A stretch of 50,278 nucleotides of DNA from positions 1-50,278 of the IMG/VR virus record IMGVR_UViG_3300025082_000010. One strand, given 5' to 3'. Shown here in pieces: positions 13,562 through 22,223 of this stretch. Each line of letters opens with the position of its first letter. Position 1 is the first letter of the stretch. The position numbers were made by a program, and so were the translations under genes. The notes below the pieces were generated by a model. The model had not been told where the DNA came from. It was given only the letters and a program-made list of their open reading frames with translations, and made no database searches. This DNA is from a virus.

Positions 13562-13626
13562 CGCCGCTTGTATACCAGCTTGAGCGACGTACGAGGTACG
13601 AGTATGGGGTATACAATTTGTTAAGC
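13559..13626 (+). repeat. attC-like element with GAGGTACGAG core
   Basis: The TAA stop is part of TAACGCC; the right end is GTTAAGC, which fits the attC R' rule GTTRRRY. The outer stem TTGTATACC / GGTATACAA is perfect (9 pairs). The inner stem CGTAC / GTACG has a three-base loop. The core CTTGAGCG..CGAGGTACGAG recurs at 44246-44290 and, more loosely, at 15186-15205. Confidence 0.65.
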
Positions 13627-13637
13627 AAATAGAAAAG

Positions 13638-13874
13638 ATGAAAGAAGTAAAAGAAGAGTTAGTAAGCTATGAGCTTGCAGTGATGTTGCAAAAAGCAGGG
13701 TTTGATGGTTTTGTACATAATTACTATTGCTCAGTAAAAGGGCTACAGGAAAACCAAGATCTAAGCAATTACAATAGTGATGACCATTGTTTTGGTGTAT
13801 ATTCAGCACCAACGCTTTCACATGTTCAAACATGGCTGCGAGTGGTGTATATTCAGCACCCAAACTTAGGATAA
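13638..13874 (+). CDS. Hypothetical protein, 78 residues, C terminus altered by a duplication
   Basis: The segment YSAPTLSHVQTWLR resembles a small-protein family common in Bacteroidota phages, which usually continues for another 20-40 residues. Here an 18-base word (TGGTGTATATTCAGCACC) is repeated at 13793 and 13843, 50 bases apart. That shifts the frame and gives a short ending (VVYIQHPNLG). It is probably truncated relative to its relatives; it may still be active. Confidence 0.6.
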   Translation: MKEVKEELVSYELAVMLQKAGFDGFVHNYYCSVKGLQENQDLSNYNSDDHCFGVYSAPTLSHVQTWLRVVYIQHPNLG

Positions 13875-13902
13875 TTAAAGAAGAACTTAACTTAATAGAA
13901 AA

Positions 13903-14652
13903 ATGAATGAGTTTATAATCATAAAAACTATCGAGGTTTCGGCACTAGAAATAACGGCGCAAGGGATGATTGCTGAAAACAAACAAAGGGAAATTGAAGG
14001 CGCTTCGATGGCTTACACTGAGGAAGACTTTGTGTTGATAGCTAAGCAAATCCAGGATGTTGCACAACAAATCAGGTTAAAAAAAAATAGAACTATGAAA
14101 ACTATTTGGAAAGAAAAAGATGTAGTCATGTTGGGCACTAGCGATCAAAACTGCCCTATCTTTAAGCATCCGACAGAAGAGAAGCTTAGGGTTGGGCTTG
14201 GCGTTCAAAACCACGAACCCCTACATCCTCGTGATAGATCACAACACCTCTACATCCTATCAGATGAGGAGATAAAAGAGGGTGATTGGTACTATTCGAG
14301 TTTGGACATATGTAGTAGAGATGATCGAGGGATTAGGAATTTCATGCCAGAACCAGAGGATTTAAAGTATTCTAAAAAGATCATAGCAACTACTAATCCG
14401 AAACTACTAACTACTCGGATTAGTGTTGACCAAGATTTCAATGAATCTTACATACCTGTACCACAAGTACCTCAATCATTTGTGGAGTTATTTGCTAAGG
14501 AGCAAGGTATTGATAAGGTGTTGGTGGAGTATAAAGAAACAGGGATTTCTCAAGAAAGAGGAGGTAGAACAGTCGGAATGACAACAGAATCATACGGATT
14601 TAAGCAAGCACTCAAACTAACCAACAACGAGATAAACATTAAACTAATATAA
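13903..14652 (+). CDS. Hypothetical protein, 249 residues, Bacteroidota-phage type
   Basis: Helical N terminus (about 1-65), then a beta-rich core with LSDEEIKEGDWYYSS, KKIIATTNPKLL and PQVPQSFVELFAKEQG followed by KVLVEYKE. This motif chain is familiar from uncharacterised proteins of Bacteroidota phages and mobile elements; no biochemical role is known to me. It precedes the endolysin by five bases. Confidence 0.65.
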   Translation: MNEFIIIKTIEVSALEITAQGMIAENKQREIEGASMAYTEEDFVLIAKQIQDVAQQIRLKKNRTMKTIWKEKDVVMLGTSDQNCPIFKHPTEEKLRVGLGVQNHEPLHPRDRSQHLYILSDEEIKEGDWYYSSLDICSRDDRGIRNFMPEPEDLKYSKKIIATTNPKLLTTRISVDQDFNESYIPVPQVPQSFVELFAKEQGIDKVLVEYKETGISQERGGRTVGMTTESYGFKQALKLTNNEINIKLI

Positions 14653-14657
14653 AAATC

Positions 14658-15167
14658 ATGAATAAATTTGGTAAAGCAAGCGCGCGAAACATCGCCACGG
14701 TACACAGTATACTACAAACACTAGCTTACAGGACACTAGAAAAGGTATCTACAAAACACTCATGGATAGACATGACAGTTTTAAAAAGTGGGGGTCTTCG
14801 TACAGCAATGGAGCAAAACGCGCTATTCAAAGAGAACCCACCGAAAACATCACTAGACGGCTATTCCAAAAAGAGCTATCATCAGTCAGGTTTAGCAATT
14901 GACCTAGTGCCATATCTTGACGGTCGAGCAGATTGGAGCAATGCAGAAGCCTTTTTATTGATCGCTGAGGCTGGTCTGGAAGTCTGGGAGGAAATGAAAG
15001 AAGAGGGACAGACGAGTATTTACTTTCTCCATTGGGGCGGCTTTTGGGGCGCTAAGGATTTAAACGATAATGGCCTGCTTGATGTTGATGATAAGCAAGG
15101 CTGGGACAGGCCACACTGGGAGCTTAGGACGTATGAGCAGACAAGGGGAGTTATGCCTATTTGGTAA
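14658..15167 (+). CDS. Endolysin, M15 peptidase with EF-hand-like loop, 169 residues
   Basis: Zinc peptidase cutting peptide cross-bridges in peptidoglycan. Ligand motifs: SYHQSGLAIDLV (His75, Asp82) and RPHWEL (His153, with Glu155). The domain fills the whole protein, so there is no wall-binding module or signal peptide; it would need a holin. Residues 134-145 (DLNDNGLLDVDD) have acidic or Asn residues at EF-hand positions 1, 3, 5, 9 and 12 with Gly at 6. The T5 endolysin, also M15, is calcium-controlled through a similar loop. Its stop codon begins an attC-like element. Confidence 0.88.
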   Translation: MNKFGKASARNIATVHSILQTLAYRTLEKVSTKHSWIDMTVLKSGGLRTAMEQNALFKENPPKTSLDGYSKKSYHQSGLAIDLVPYLDGRADWSNAEAFLLIAEAGLEVWEEMKEEGQTSIYFLHWGGFWGAKDLNDNGLLDVDDKQGWDRPHWELRTYEQTRGVMPIW

Positions 15168-15226
15168 CATCCGTATAAAACAGCCTGCGCAACGTCGAGG
15201 AACGAGATGGGTTTTATATTATGTTA
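15165..15226 (+). repeat. attC-like element after the endolysin gene
   Basis: TAACAT (with the stop TAA) pairs with ATGTTA, then TATAAAAC with GTTTTATA, leaving the unpaired CCG on the left and TT on the right. The core AACGTCGAGGAACGAG is a variant of the core at 13581. The start TAACATCCG is shared with the element at 44239-44298. Confidence 0.65.
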
Positions 15227-15237
15227 AAGATTAGATT

Positions 15238-15474
15238 ATGAAAGAACAACATTACAATTTTGACCCGTCAATATGGGGGGTAAGATTTAAAGAAGAGGGG
15301 AATAGTATCACGTGTATAATTAAGTCAAAACACGAGGATATAATAAAATGCTGTCACGACTATACACAGTATGATATAAATAAGCATGATATGAGAAAAC
15401 AACTGTTATTAGAGGCTATGGTAAAATACTACGATAGAGAGATGAGAGAGTATATTGATTCAAAACAATTGTAA
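15238..15474 (+). CDS. Hypothetical protein, 78 residues
   Basis: Two Cys-containing stretches (ITCIIKSK, IIKCCHDYTQYD) and a helical acidic C terminus. Not recognised. Starts 12 bases after an attC-like element; ends sharing one base with the next ATG. Confidence 0.65.
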   Translation: MKEQHYNFDPSIWGVRFKEEGNSITCIIKSKHEDIIKCCHDYTQYDINKHDMRKQLLLEAMVKYYDREMREYIDSKQL

Positions 15475-15914
15475 TGAAAGCACAGCCTGAATTAGATCTA
15501 TTTTTGGAGCCGTATTTATCAAACATAATAACGGCACACAATACTCATCAATCTAATAGATACCAACCAAAAATTAAACTTGACATGAATTGTCCATACC
15601 TACTAAATCATCGCCCTTTACCAGTTCCAGAAGTACATTTTAGTAATAATGATCTAGAAACTAACCATAGGATTGAGAAATATGAACCTATAATATGTCA
15701 GGACTGGTCTAGAGAATATGGTGATGATCTAACATATGAAGAGAAAAGAGATCTTGATAATTTTATGAATGAGTTGGGGGAGTTTACAAAGGTGAGGGAA
15801 GAAGTAAAAAGCAAGCGTTTTGATATAGATTGGTGGGAAAAGAATATAGTATGGTTTTTTGCGAGTAGTATAACTTTTTTCCTTTGGCTATTATATTTTA
15901 GCGCTAGTTATTAA
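15474..15914 (+). CDS. Tail-anchored membrane protein, 146 residues
   Basis: Soluble polar N-terminal 120 residues, then WWEKNIVWFFASSITFFLWL and LYFSASY, a single membrane helix at the very C terminus. Such topology puts the bulk of the protein in the cytoplasm. Function unknown; a lysis or host-takeover role is possible. Confidence 0.65.
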   Translation: MKAQPELDLFLEPYLSNIITAHNTHQSNRYQPKIKLDMNCPYLLNHRPLPVPEVHFSNNDLETNHRIEKYEPIICQDWSREYGDDLTYEEKRDLDNFMNELGEFTKVREEVKSKRFDIDWWEKNIVWFFASSITFFLWLLYFSASY

Positions 15915-15941
15915 AACCAAGCAAAGATTAGGAATTTATTG

Positions 15942-15954
15942 TATATTTACGTAA
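15942..15954 (+). promoter_or_regulatory. Possible promoter: TATATTTACG box
   Basis: TATATTTA, then CGTAA, forms the palindrome TTTACGTAAA six bases before the ATG at 15961 region. It shares TTTACGT with the three control elements. No clear -33 box. Confidence 0.35.
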
Positions 15955-15958
15955 AGAC

Positions 15959-16180
15959 ATGAAAACACTATCAAAAATAACATCTCTAAAACAATATGTT
16001 GAGTATGGAAACATGCTTGAGGTGCTTGGAGATCTAAAAGAACTTACAGAAGAACAGGATAAGCAGATTGAAGAGCTAGAAATGCTTATAAATGAGTATA
16101 ATCATAGTTACTTTTTCACGAAAGAAGAAATTGTTTGGAAGAATCGTGTTGATGATGTGTTGAGTAAAATGATAAGGTAA
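15959..16180 (+). CDS. Coiled-coil hypothetical protein, 73 residues
   Basis: Leucine- and glutamate-rich helices (EVLGDLKELTEEQDKQIEEL) suggest a dimeric coiled coil. Not recognised. It lies between the lysis region and packaging genes. Confidence 0.65.
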   Translation: MKTLSKITSLKQYVEYGNMLEVLGDLKELTEEQDKQIEELEMLINEYNHSYFFTKEEIVWKNRVDDVLSKMIR

Positions 16181-16184
16181 AGAC

Positions 16185-16403
16185 ATGAAGATGGATTTAA
16201 TTAAGATGGATTTGAAAATGGGATCATTTAAAAGCAATGGATCAACGAGGAAACCTGAACCTTTCGAGTATAAGACAGAGATAGAGATGGTGGAGACTGA
16301 TAGATCGTGTGATAAAATTGATTGCACGTTCAATATTTACGAAGAAAAAAGGTGCTTCAATGAACAGACACATAAAGAATGTGATAGAAGAGAAGTAAAA
16401 TAA
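16185..16403 (+). CDS. Small cysteine-containing hypothetical protein, 72 residues
   Basis: N terminus rich in Met/Lys (MKMDLIKMDLKMGSFKSNG). The C-terminal part has four Cys (CDKIDC ... C ... C) spaced as in a possible zinc site. Direct upstream neighbour of the terminase genes. Function unknown. Confidence 0.6.
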   Translation: MKMDLIKMDLKMGSFKSNGSTRKPEPFEYKTEIEMVETDRSCDKIDCTFNIYEEKRCFNEQTHKECDRREVK

Positions 16404-16430
16404 TTTAAAAACCTAAACTAAAAGGCAGTT

Positions 16431-16811
16431 ATGGGAGCAGAGAAAGGAAATAGATACGCAGAAAAACACAATTTAGAAGAGTGGGAAAAGATTTTTAATG
16501 AAATATATGATAACGCTGCAAAGGGTAAATACAATAGCCTGCAAGATGCTTGGATAAGTAACGGGGTTAGACAAAGTACAGCTACTTGGTTGTGTGACAA
16601 GTATGAAGTATTGGCAAGTATTAAAAAAGATATTGCATCAGCGATCATTAGAGAGATCAATGATAGGGGTTTAACTGGTGACTATAACCCTGCAATGTGT
16701 ATTTGGAGAAACAAGCAACTAGGGGAGAAAGATACGCAATATCAGGAGCAGAATATTGTAGTAAAAGAGTTCGACCTAGACAAAACCCTAAAAGGATTTA
16801 TAGGTGATTAA
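16431..16811 (+). CDS. terS: Putative terminase small subunit, 126 residues
   Basis: Placed directly before the large terminase subunit and overlapping it by eight bases. Residues 35-65 (KYNSLQDAWISNGVRQSTAT and following) fit a helix-turn-helix for recognising the packaging site; the rest is helical, as in oligomerising small subunits. The call rests mainly on position and fold outline. Confidence 0.75.
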   Translation: MGAEKGNRYAEKHNLEEWEKIFNEIYDNAAKGKYNSLQDAWISNGVRQSTATWLCDKYEVLASIKKDIASAIIREINDRGLTGDYNPAMCIWRNKQLGEKDTQYQEQNIVVKEFDLDKTLKGFIGD

Positions 16812-18132
16812 AGGCACTCCAAAACAAAAAGAGTGCTTTAAGGTTTTACTAGACAAAGAGACAAAGACAATCGCATACGGCGGGGCCGCTGGAGGGGGTA
16901 AGTCTTTTTTAGGATGTTTCTGGCTGTTTGTTATGTGTAAAGCTTACCCAGGTACAAGATGGTTTATAGGTCGCCAAGAGTTAAAGCGTATACGACAATC
17001 AACACTTATATCATGGTCAAAGTTGTGTCAATTAATAGGGTATTCTGAATATTCGTTAAACGGTAAAGACAATTTTATTAAACTAGATAATGGGTCACAT
17101 ATTGATTTACTTGATTTAGAATATAAACCTTCAGATCCTTTGTATGAAAGATTTGGTTCGTTAGAATATACAGGAGGATGGATTGAAGAAGGTGGAGAAA
17201 TAAACTTTGGTGCGTATGATGTTCTTAGAACCCGAATAGGTAGGCATTTGAATAAGGAGCTAGGTATAACATCAAAGATTCTAGTAACATGTAACCCTAA
17301 GAAAAACTGGCTTTATTCAGAGATATATGTTAAATGGAAGCAAGGACGTTTACCTTCTCACACCAAGTTTATTCAGGCTTTTGTACAAGATAATGAGCAT
17401 GTAGGAGAAGATTACATTGATAACCTTCAATCGATTAAAGATAAGGCTACCAAAGAAAGGCTGTTGTTAGGTAATTGGGAATATGACGATGATCCTAGTG
17501 CTTTGTTTCAATACGATAACATTTTAAACAGTTTCTCCAATACTTTTATAACACAGAAAAATGCAAAATCATACCTAACATGTGACGTAGCTAGATTTGG
17601 TAAGGATAAAAGCGTTATAATGTTGTGGCGTGGGTTTCATTGTTATAAAATAATTAAGATAGACAAGAACTCAATAACCGAACTTGCAGACATTATCAAA
17701 GGGCTTATGAGAAAAGAAAGGATACCTCTGTCAAATGTAATATGTGATGAAGATGGTGTAGGAGGTGGGGTAGTCGACATACTTAAATGCAAGGGGTTTA
17801 TTGCTAATAGTAGGCAAATAGACAGGAAATCAAACAAACAAAACTTTAACAACCTAAAATCACAATGTGCTTTTTCTCTCGCTCAACAATACGAAGAAAA
17901 CAAATACTACATAGAATGTTCTACAGCAGATCAAGACATTATTACAGAGGAATTAGAAGTAGTAAAAGACGCAGGTTTCGACGACGACAATAAGCAAAGA
18001 ATAACTCCAAAAAAGGAAATGAAGGATATAATTGGGCGGTCACCTGATTATTTTGATACTATCAATATGCGTGAATGGTTTAATGTAAAAGAAACGAGGA
18101 AACCAAAAAAAGCGGGAATTACTACATATTAA
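16804..18132 (+). CDS. terL: Terminase large subunit, 442 residues
   Basis: ATP-driven packaging motor with nuclease. Walker A GGAAGGGKS is at 26-34 and the Walker B-like WIEEGGE at 126-132. The C-terminal RNase H-like nuclease has DVARFGKDKS (Asp261, Asp269) and CDEDGVGGG (Asp315-Asp317). The start is GTG inside the end of the small-subunit gene. Length is typical. It cuts concatemers and fills the prohead through the portal. Confidence 0.93.
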   Translation: MIKGTPKQKECFKVLLDKETKTIAYGGAAGGGKSFLGCFWLFVMCKAYPGTRWFIGRQELKRIRQSTLISWSKLCQLIGYSEYSLNGKDNFIKLDNGSHIDLLDLEYKPSDPLYERFGSLEYTGGWIEEGGEINFGAYDVLRTRIGRHLNKELGITSKILVTCNPKKNWLYSEIYVKWKQGRLPSHTKFIQAFVQDNEHVGEDYIDNLQSIKDKATKERLLLGNWEYDDDPSALFQYDNILNSFSNTFITQKNAKSYLTCDVARFGKDKSVIMLWRGFHCYKIIKIDKNSITELADIIKGLMRKERIPLSNVICDEDGVGGGVVDILKCKGFIANSRQIDRKSNKQNFNNLKSQCAFSLAQQYEENKYYIECSTADQDIITEELEVVKDAGFDDDNKQRITPKKEMKDIIGRSPDYFDTINMREWFNVKETRKPKKAGITTY

Positions 18133-18191
18133 TTAAATATTTTTTGCATATTTGGGAAAATGTGTTATTAATTATATAAAAATATTGAAAT

Positions 18192-18815
18192 ATGGCTAAT
18201 CCAGTATGTGCATGTCCAGATGATGGAATAATCGGAGCTTTAGGTGAGCAATCATGCGGTTTTACTCTACGGCAAGTATCGGGCTTAATGTTCATGATCA
18301 AGGGGCAAACTTGGACAGACGGAACAGTACCAGCAACAGACATTCAAGAACTAGCAGCTTGGACAACAAGAGAAGCAGCAGCAGACGTCACAAAAATACA
18401 GGTGTTGCAAAACGTTTCATCCTTCTTAATCAATGGTTCGGAGTCTATTAATGTAGCACCTGACACCAACGATACACCAGAGGGAAAACAAATAAATCTT
18501 TCTGAAACTACTCAAATTGCTACTTGCATGGTAAGAGATTTGCCTATTGGAATGATTGATACAATCAAAGCTCTTGAGTGTAAGGATGATTTAAGCGTGG
18601 TTTTCTTGACAAGCAATTCAGCAACGGGTATTGTAGATGCTGGTGTTTCATTCGATGGAATTAGTATTGATTCGTTTTTCTGTGGGTCTCCTTCATTGGG
18701 TGGTAAGACAGAAACAAACAACACTAACATAACATTTAACATGGCGTCTGATTGGTACAGTTCAATGGCTCAAGAGTCTGTGAACTTCAATCCATTATCT
18801 GTAAGCAATACTTAA
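18192..18815 (+). CDS. Putative virion structural protein, 207 residues
   Basis: Beta-rich, with an acidic, Thr/Ser-rich composition and four Cys among the first 22 residues (CACPDD, SCGF). No catalytic motif. Its place between terminase and portal genes in the late operon suggests a virion protein, perhaps tail tube or head decoration. The exact role cannot be told from sequence. Confidence 0.6.
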   Translation: MANPVCACPDDGIIGALGEQSCGFTLRQVSGLMFMIKGQTWTDGTVPATDIQELAAWTTREAAADVTKIQVLQNVSSFLINGSESINVAPDTNDTPEGKQINLSETTQIATCMVRDLPIGMIDTIKALECKDDLSVVFLTSNSATGIVDAGVSFDGISIDSFFCGSPSLGGKTETNNTNITFNMASDWYSSMAQESVNFNPLSVSNT

Positions 18816-18818
18816 GAT

Positions 18819-19043
18819 ATGGCTGAGGATAAGGTAAAACTAAGTCTTAGAGGCGTGGACTATTCAATAGGGATAGTTCTCGCTCAAAGGATTCTTTCTA
18901 GTCCAAACAACTTAAGAGATCCACAAGGTTACAAATTGAATGATGATAAATATACCCTAAATAATGGCCAACTTATTAAACGAAAGTCAAATAAGGGAAA
19001 TAGCAGCAAATCCACCACACAAGGATCAGATACAGAGGGCTAG
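18819..19043 (+). CDS. Hypothetical protein, 74 residues
   Basis: Begins MAEDKVKLSLRGVDYSIGIV and turns into a low-complexity Lys/Ser/Thr/Gly tail. The last 80 bases overlap the portal gene in another frame, so the tail may be shaped by that constraint. Probably a minor structural or assembly protein. Confidence 0.55.
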   Translation: MAEDKVKLSLRGVDYSIGIVLAQRILSSPNNLRDPQGYKLNDDKYTLNNGQLIKRKSNKGNSSKSTTQGSDTEG

Positions 19044-20763
19044 GGAATATCAAGACAAGTTACTACGTCACTCTAACCCATATCTAAACCGCGCTGAGGG
19101 GGTTCGCTACAATTCATCTATTCGTAAGCATTTTGAGTATGTGGAAAGTGATCTTGATCCTAGGCAGTATGCCAAGTATGAGAACTATTATCAATTTCCA
19201 CAATGTACGCTACCTATCACAGACACAATCTACGATGATCAGTTTAGGGTCTTTAAGACTCCTGATCGTATAGATGATATTGAGATAACCAACCCACAAG
19301 ACAAAGAGGACTATTCTCTTTACTACAAGGAATTAAAAGGGTGGTTATCTACTGTAGGATGGGAAATGTACAGGCAAAGGACTTGTAACCTTGTATACCT
19401 TGATACCACGGAGGAGGGTAAGGCCTATCACGAAGAAGTTTCTATTTGGGATGCTATTGACTACCAGCCAGATGGTAAAGGCGGTTTGATTTATGCCTTA
19501 TTCGAAAAGAAAGGATATGGCTATATTTGGGTAGATGCTGAGAAGTATATTTTATTCGATTACAAAGATGATCAAACAGAATCAGAATACGATCAGGTTA
19601 CAGGTGTAGAGTTAGGGGTAGTTTTAAATGAGTCTTTTCATGAGTTAGACTTTGTACCCATTCGCCAATTCTGGACATCTAAATTCGACGATGAGTTTAC
19701 TAAAGAAACCGCTATAAGCAGAAAGTTAGCCTCTTTAGATTCTTACGATTACTTTTATAATGGCAAAGATCACAACGACCTTACCAACGCTTTCCCTAAA
19801 GGGTGGCAGGTACGCGCTAAGTGTGATTATAATAATCCTGATAATGGTGATAAATGTGGTAGTGGTTTTTTAGTAGATAAGAATGGAGGTTTAACGGGAG
19901 ACCCTGCAAGCCCTACTGTATGTCCAGGATGTAAAGGAGGTAACGCGGTTAAATTCGTAGGGGGTACATTGTTAGTAGACCCACCTACAGAGGATGTTTC
20001 ACAAATCACAGAACCCGCTGGATGGGTAACAATAGATCCAAAGGTTTTAGAGCATCTTAATGCTGAACTAGACAGAAGAGAGTCAAGGATTATCACCGCC
20101 TCAATTGGTGATGACATCAGCGACAACAACCAAGCGAAGAATGAAAAGCAGGTTTTACTAGGCACTGAATCTAGGGAGGCTAAGCTTTTAAAAGTGGTTA
20201 AGAACTTAGATATAATCACCACTTGGATAGTTGAGGGTACTGCTAAGATGATGTACGGTGAGAAGTTTGTTAGTGCTAACATTGATAGCGGTCGTAAATT
20301 TCACCTTGAAACGATGGGTGAACTTAAAGATAATTATGTTGACTCGGTACAGAAAGGACTACCTGCGACAGTCTCATTAAATGACCTTGATAGGATTATC
20401 GACTCAGAATACAGAAGCGATGAGAAAGGGAAAGCCGAGGCTAAGCAATGGATTAAATTAGAGCCATTTGTAGGGAAGAGCTTTGATCAGATCGCAGCAT
20501 TAAAAGAGAAGAGTATGATTACCTCTTTAGAATGGGATTACTACAAATACTTCTCGCAACTAAAAGGACGCTTTGAAAGTGAGTTCATGAGCATCGCACT
20601 ATTTGACAGTGCTAATGAATCAGAACATTTGAAGCTTAAAAAGATAAAAGACAAACTAATAGAATGGCTTAAGGAGATGACCGAGGAAATGAAAGGAGAT
20701 GAGCCAGAAGTACAACCAGAATTGCAACCAAATAATAATTTAAACAATAATAACGATGAGTAA
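18964..20763 (+). CDS. Portal protein with Cys-rich insertion, 599 residues
   Basis: The portal forms the 12-fold ring through which DNA enters. Evidence: position after the terminase, large size, and a helical C-terminal half (RRESRIITASIGDD, then ELKDNYVDSVQKGL). Unusually, about residues 285-325 hold CDYNN..KCGSG ... VCPGC, a four-Cys zinc-ribbon-like insertion. The tail after 575 is Glu/Pro/Asn low complexity. The start overlaps the upstream frame. Portal assignment is by context and overall layout. Confidence 0.7.
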   Translation: MANLLNESQIREIAANPPHKDQIQRAREYQDKLLRHSNPYLNRAEGVRYNSSIRKHFEYVESDLDPRQYAKYENYYQFPQCTLPITDTIYDDQFRVFKTPDRIDDIEITNPQDKEDYSLYYKELKGWLSTVGWEMYRQRTCNLVYLDTTEEGKAYHEEVSIWDAIDYQPDGKGGLIYALFEKKGYGYIWVDAEKYILFDYKDDQTESEYDQVTGVELGVVLNESFHELDFVPIRQFWTSKFDDEFTKETAISRKLASLDSYDYFYNGKDHNDLTNAFPKGWQVRAKCDYNNPDNGDKCGSGFLVDKNGGLTGDPASPTVCPGCKGGNAVKFVGGTLLVDPPTEDVSQITEPAGWVTIDPKVLEHLNAELDRRESRIITASIGDDISDNNQAKNEKQVLLGTESREAKLLKVVKNLDIITTWIVEGTAKMMYGEKFVSANIDSGRKFHLETMGELKDNYVDSVQKGLPATVSLNDLDRIIDSEYRSDEKGKAEAKQWIKLEPFVGKSFDQIAALKEKSMITSLEWDYYKYFSQLKGRFESEFMSIALFDSANESEHLKLKKIKDKLIEWLKEMTEEMKGDEPEVQPELQPNNNLNNNNDE

Positions 20764-21283
20764 AAAGGTTATTCACGGGAATACGAAGCAAGGGAAAGCC
20801 GAGGGCTATTCTTTTGAGCTCAAGAAAAGGACAACTGATAATACAAAGATGTATCACATGGCTTTATATCGTCATAAGGTTGTTAAAACAGGTGATCGAA
20901 CAATACACACAGAAGACAAACAAATTAGACTGTACACGCCTACAGATTATGATTTGTTGTTTGTCCCTAAGGTAATCAAAAGAGGTGATATAGTGGTTAG
21001 AGATGTAGGAAATACAATGTGGCATAAAAACTTGTCTAAAAAAGACGGGGGTGAAGGTGTAGAGATGTTATTCAATCCTACGTTATCATTTGAAAGTGAG
21101 GGCGAAGATTCTCCAATAATTGAGAAGCCTAAAGAGTTTGAGTTTACCAGCAAAAGCCAAGTATCACAGGCTAAGAATGATGTACTACTTGATTATTGTC
21201 AAGGGCATTTCCAGCTTCATGAGTTCGAAGGGTTAAGCGGTGCAAAAATGAAAGAATTAATAATTGAAAAACTAAATTTCTAA
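20756..21283 (+). CDS. Hypothetical head-region protein, 175 residues
   Basis: The N-terminal 110 residues are beta-rich (YSFELKKRT, MYHMALYRH, KQIRLYTPTDYDLLFVPKVI). The C-terminal part is acidic, then a short helical domain ending LSGAKMKELIIEKLNF, like a small HeH/LEM-type fold. Between portal and scaffold; likely a virion or morphogenesis component. Confidence 0.6.
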   Translation: MSKKVIHGNTKQGKAEGYSFELKKRTTDNTKMYHMALYRHKVVKTGDRTIHTEDKQIRLYTPTDYDLLFVPKVIKRGDIVVRDVGNTMWHKNLSKKDGGEGVEMLFNPTLSFESEGEDSPIIEKPKEFEFTSKSQVSQAKNDVLLDYCQGHFQLHEFEGLSGAKMKELIIEKLNF

Positions 21284-21284
21284 A

Positions 21285-22172
21285 ATGGAAGCTAACGAGA
21301 TAAAAGGTATCTTTGAAGGTGATAATGCATCAGCAAATATTGAGGCTGTAAAGGGAATACTTAAAGAGAAAGGCTACGATGTGTTAAATGAGGACAGCAA
21401 AAAAGCCTTGTTTAGCGAGAACACCAAGAAAGCTGTTAGCAGCGTGCATGAAGATCTAGGTAAAAGAGGTTTAGAGATTCTTAAGAATGAGCAAGGAGAG
21501 GAAGTGAAATATTCACAGCAAGCTTTTCAGCACATCGATAGGATGACCGCCACCATCACAAACCTAGAAAACAAGATTGCAAATCAAGAGAAAGCCCAAA
21601 AGTCAGAAGATCCAGATAAGCTTAAAATAGCTAATCAGGAATTAAACGAAACTAGAAAGCTTTTAAAAGATGAGCAAGAAAAGTATGCTAAACAGGCATC
21701 AGAGTTTGAGTCTAAGTATAAAGAGCAACAACAAACCGAGGCTATCAGAGGAGGTTTAGAGGGTTTGAAATACAAAGACGGTGTGAAACCTGAGGACGTA
21801 GAAAGCGCGCAAGCGTTCGCAATAAGTCAAGTTAAGGGAATGCCAACGCAGGACCGTAACGGTGTAAATGTATTCTTGAGTGCTGATGGTGATGCGTTAA
21901 GAGATTCACAAGGGAATTACAAGACAGCAAAGGACATTCTTAAAGAAAAGCTTTATTTCATTCTTGACACGCATACACCACCATCAGGAACAGGAACAGG
22001 TGAAGCCAAATACGAGAGTAACAACAATTCAAGTACATATATTTATCAAGGTGAGACTACTAAATCTCAACTATGTATTAACATGAAGAAATTCAGCGCG
22101 GCAAAAGGAGTCGAGTGGTCAACTCTTCAGCCATTATACAGAGAATTAGCAGCGACTCACAAATTACAATAA
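21285..22172 (+). CDS. Putative scaffolding protein, 295 residues
   Basis: Long charged coiled coil from about residues 85 to 155 (TITNLENKIANQEKAQKSE, LNETRKLLKDEQEKYAKQ), flanked by helical segments, directly before the capsid gene. This is the usual composition and place of a scaffold that guides prohead assembly. The C-terminal 50 residues are basic and could contact the capsid. No protease domain is visible. Confidence 0.7.
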   Translation: MEANEIKGIFEGDNASANIEAVKGILKEKGYDVLNEDSKKALFSENTKKAVSSVHEDLGKRGLEILKNEQGEEVKYSQQAFQHIDRMTATITNLENKIANQEKAQKSEDPDKLKIANQELNETRKLLKDEQEKYAKQASEFESKYKEQQQTEAIRGGLEGLKYKDGVKPEDVESAQAFAISQVKGMPTQDRNGVNVFLSADGDALRDSQGNYKTAKDILKEKLYFILDTHTPPSGTGTGEAKYESNNNSSTYIYQGETTKSQLCINMKKFSAAKGVEWSTLQPLYRELAATHKLQ

Positions 22173-22223
22173 TGCAAAAGGCGCATTACTCAACTAATAA
22201 TTAACATTTAAAAAACAAAAATC

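Noticed and set aside
18133-18191. Promoter before the gene at 18192 (GCATATTTGGG)
   Set aside because: The TTTG is one base off the TAnnTTTG spacing and no -33 box fits, so I did not list it.
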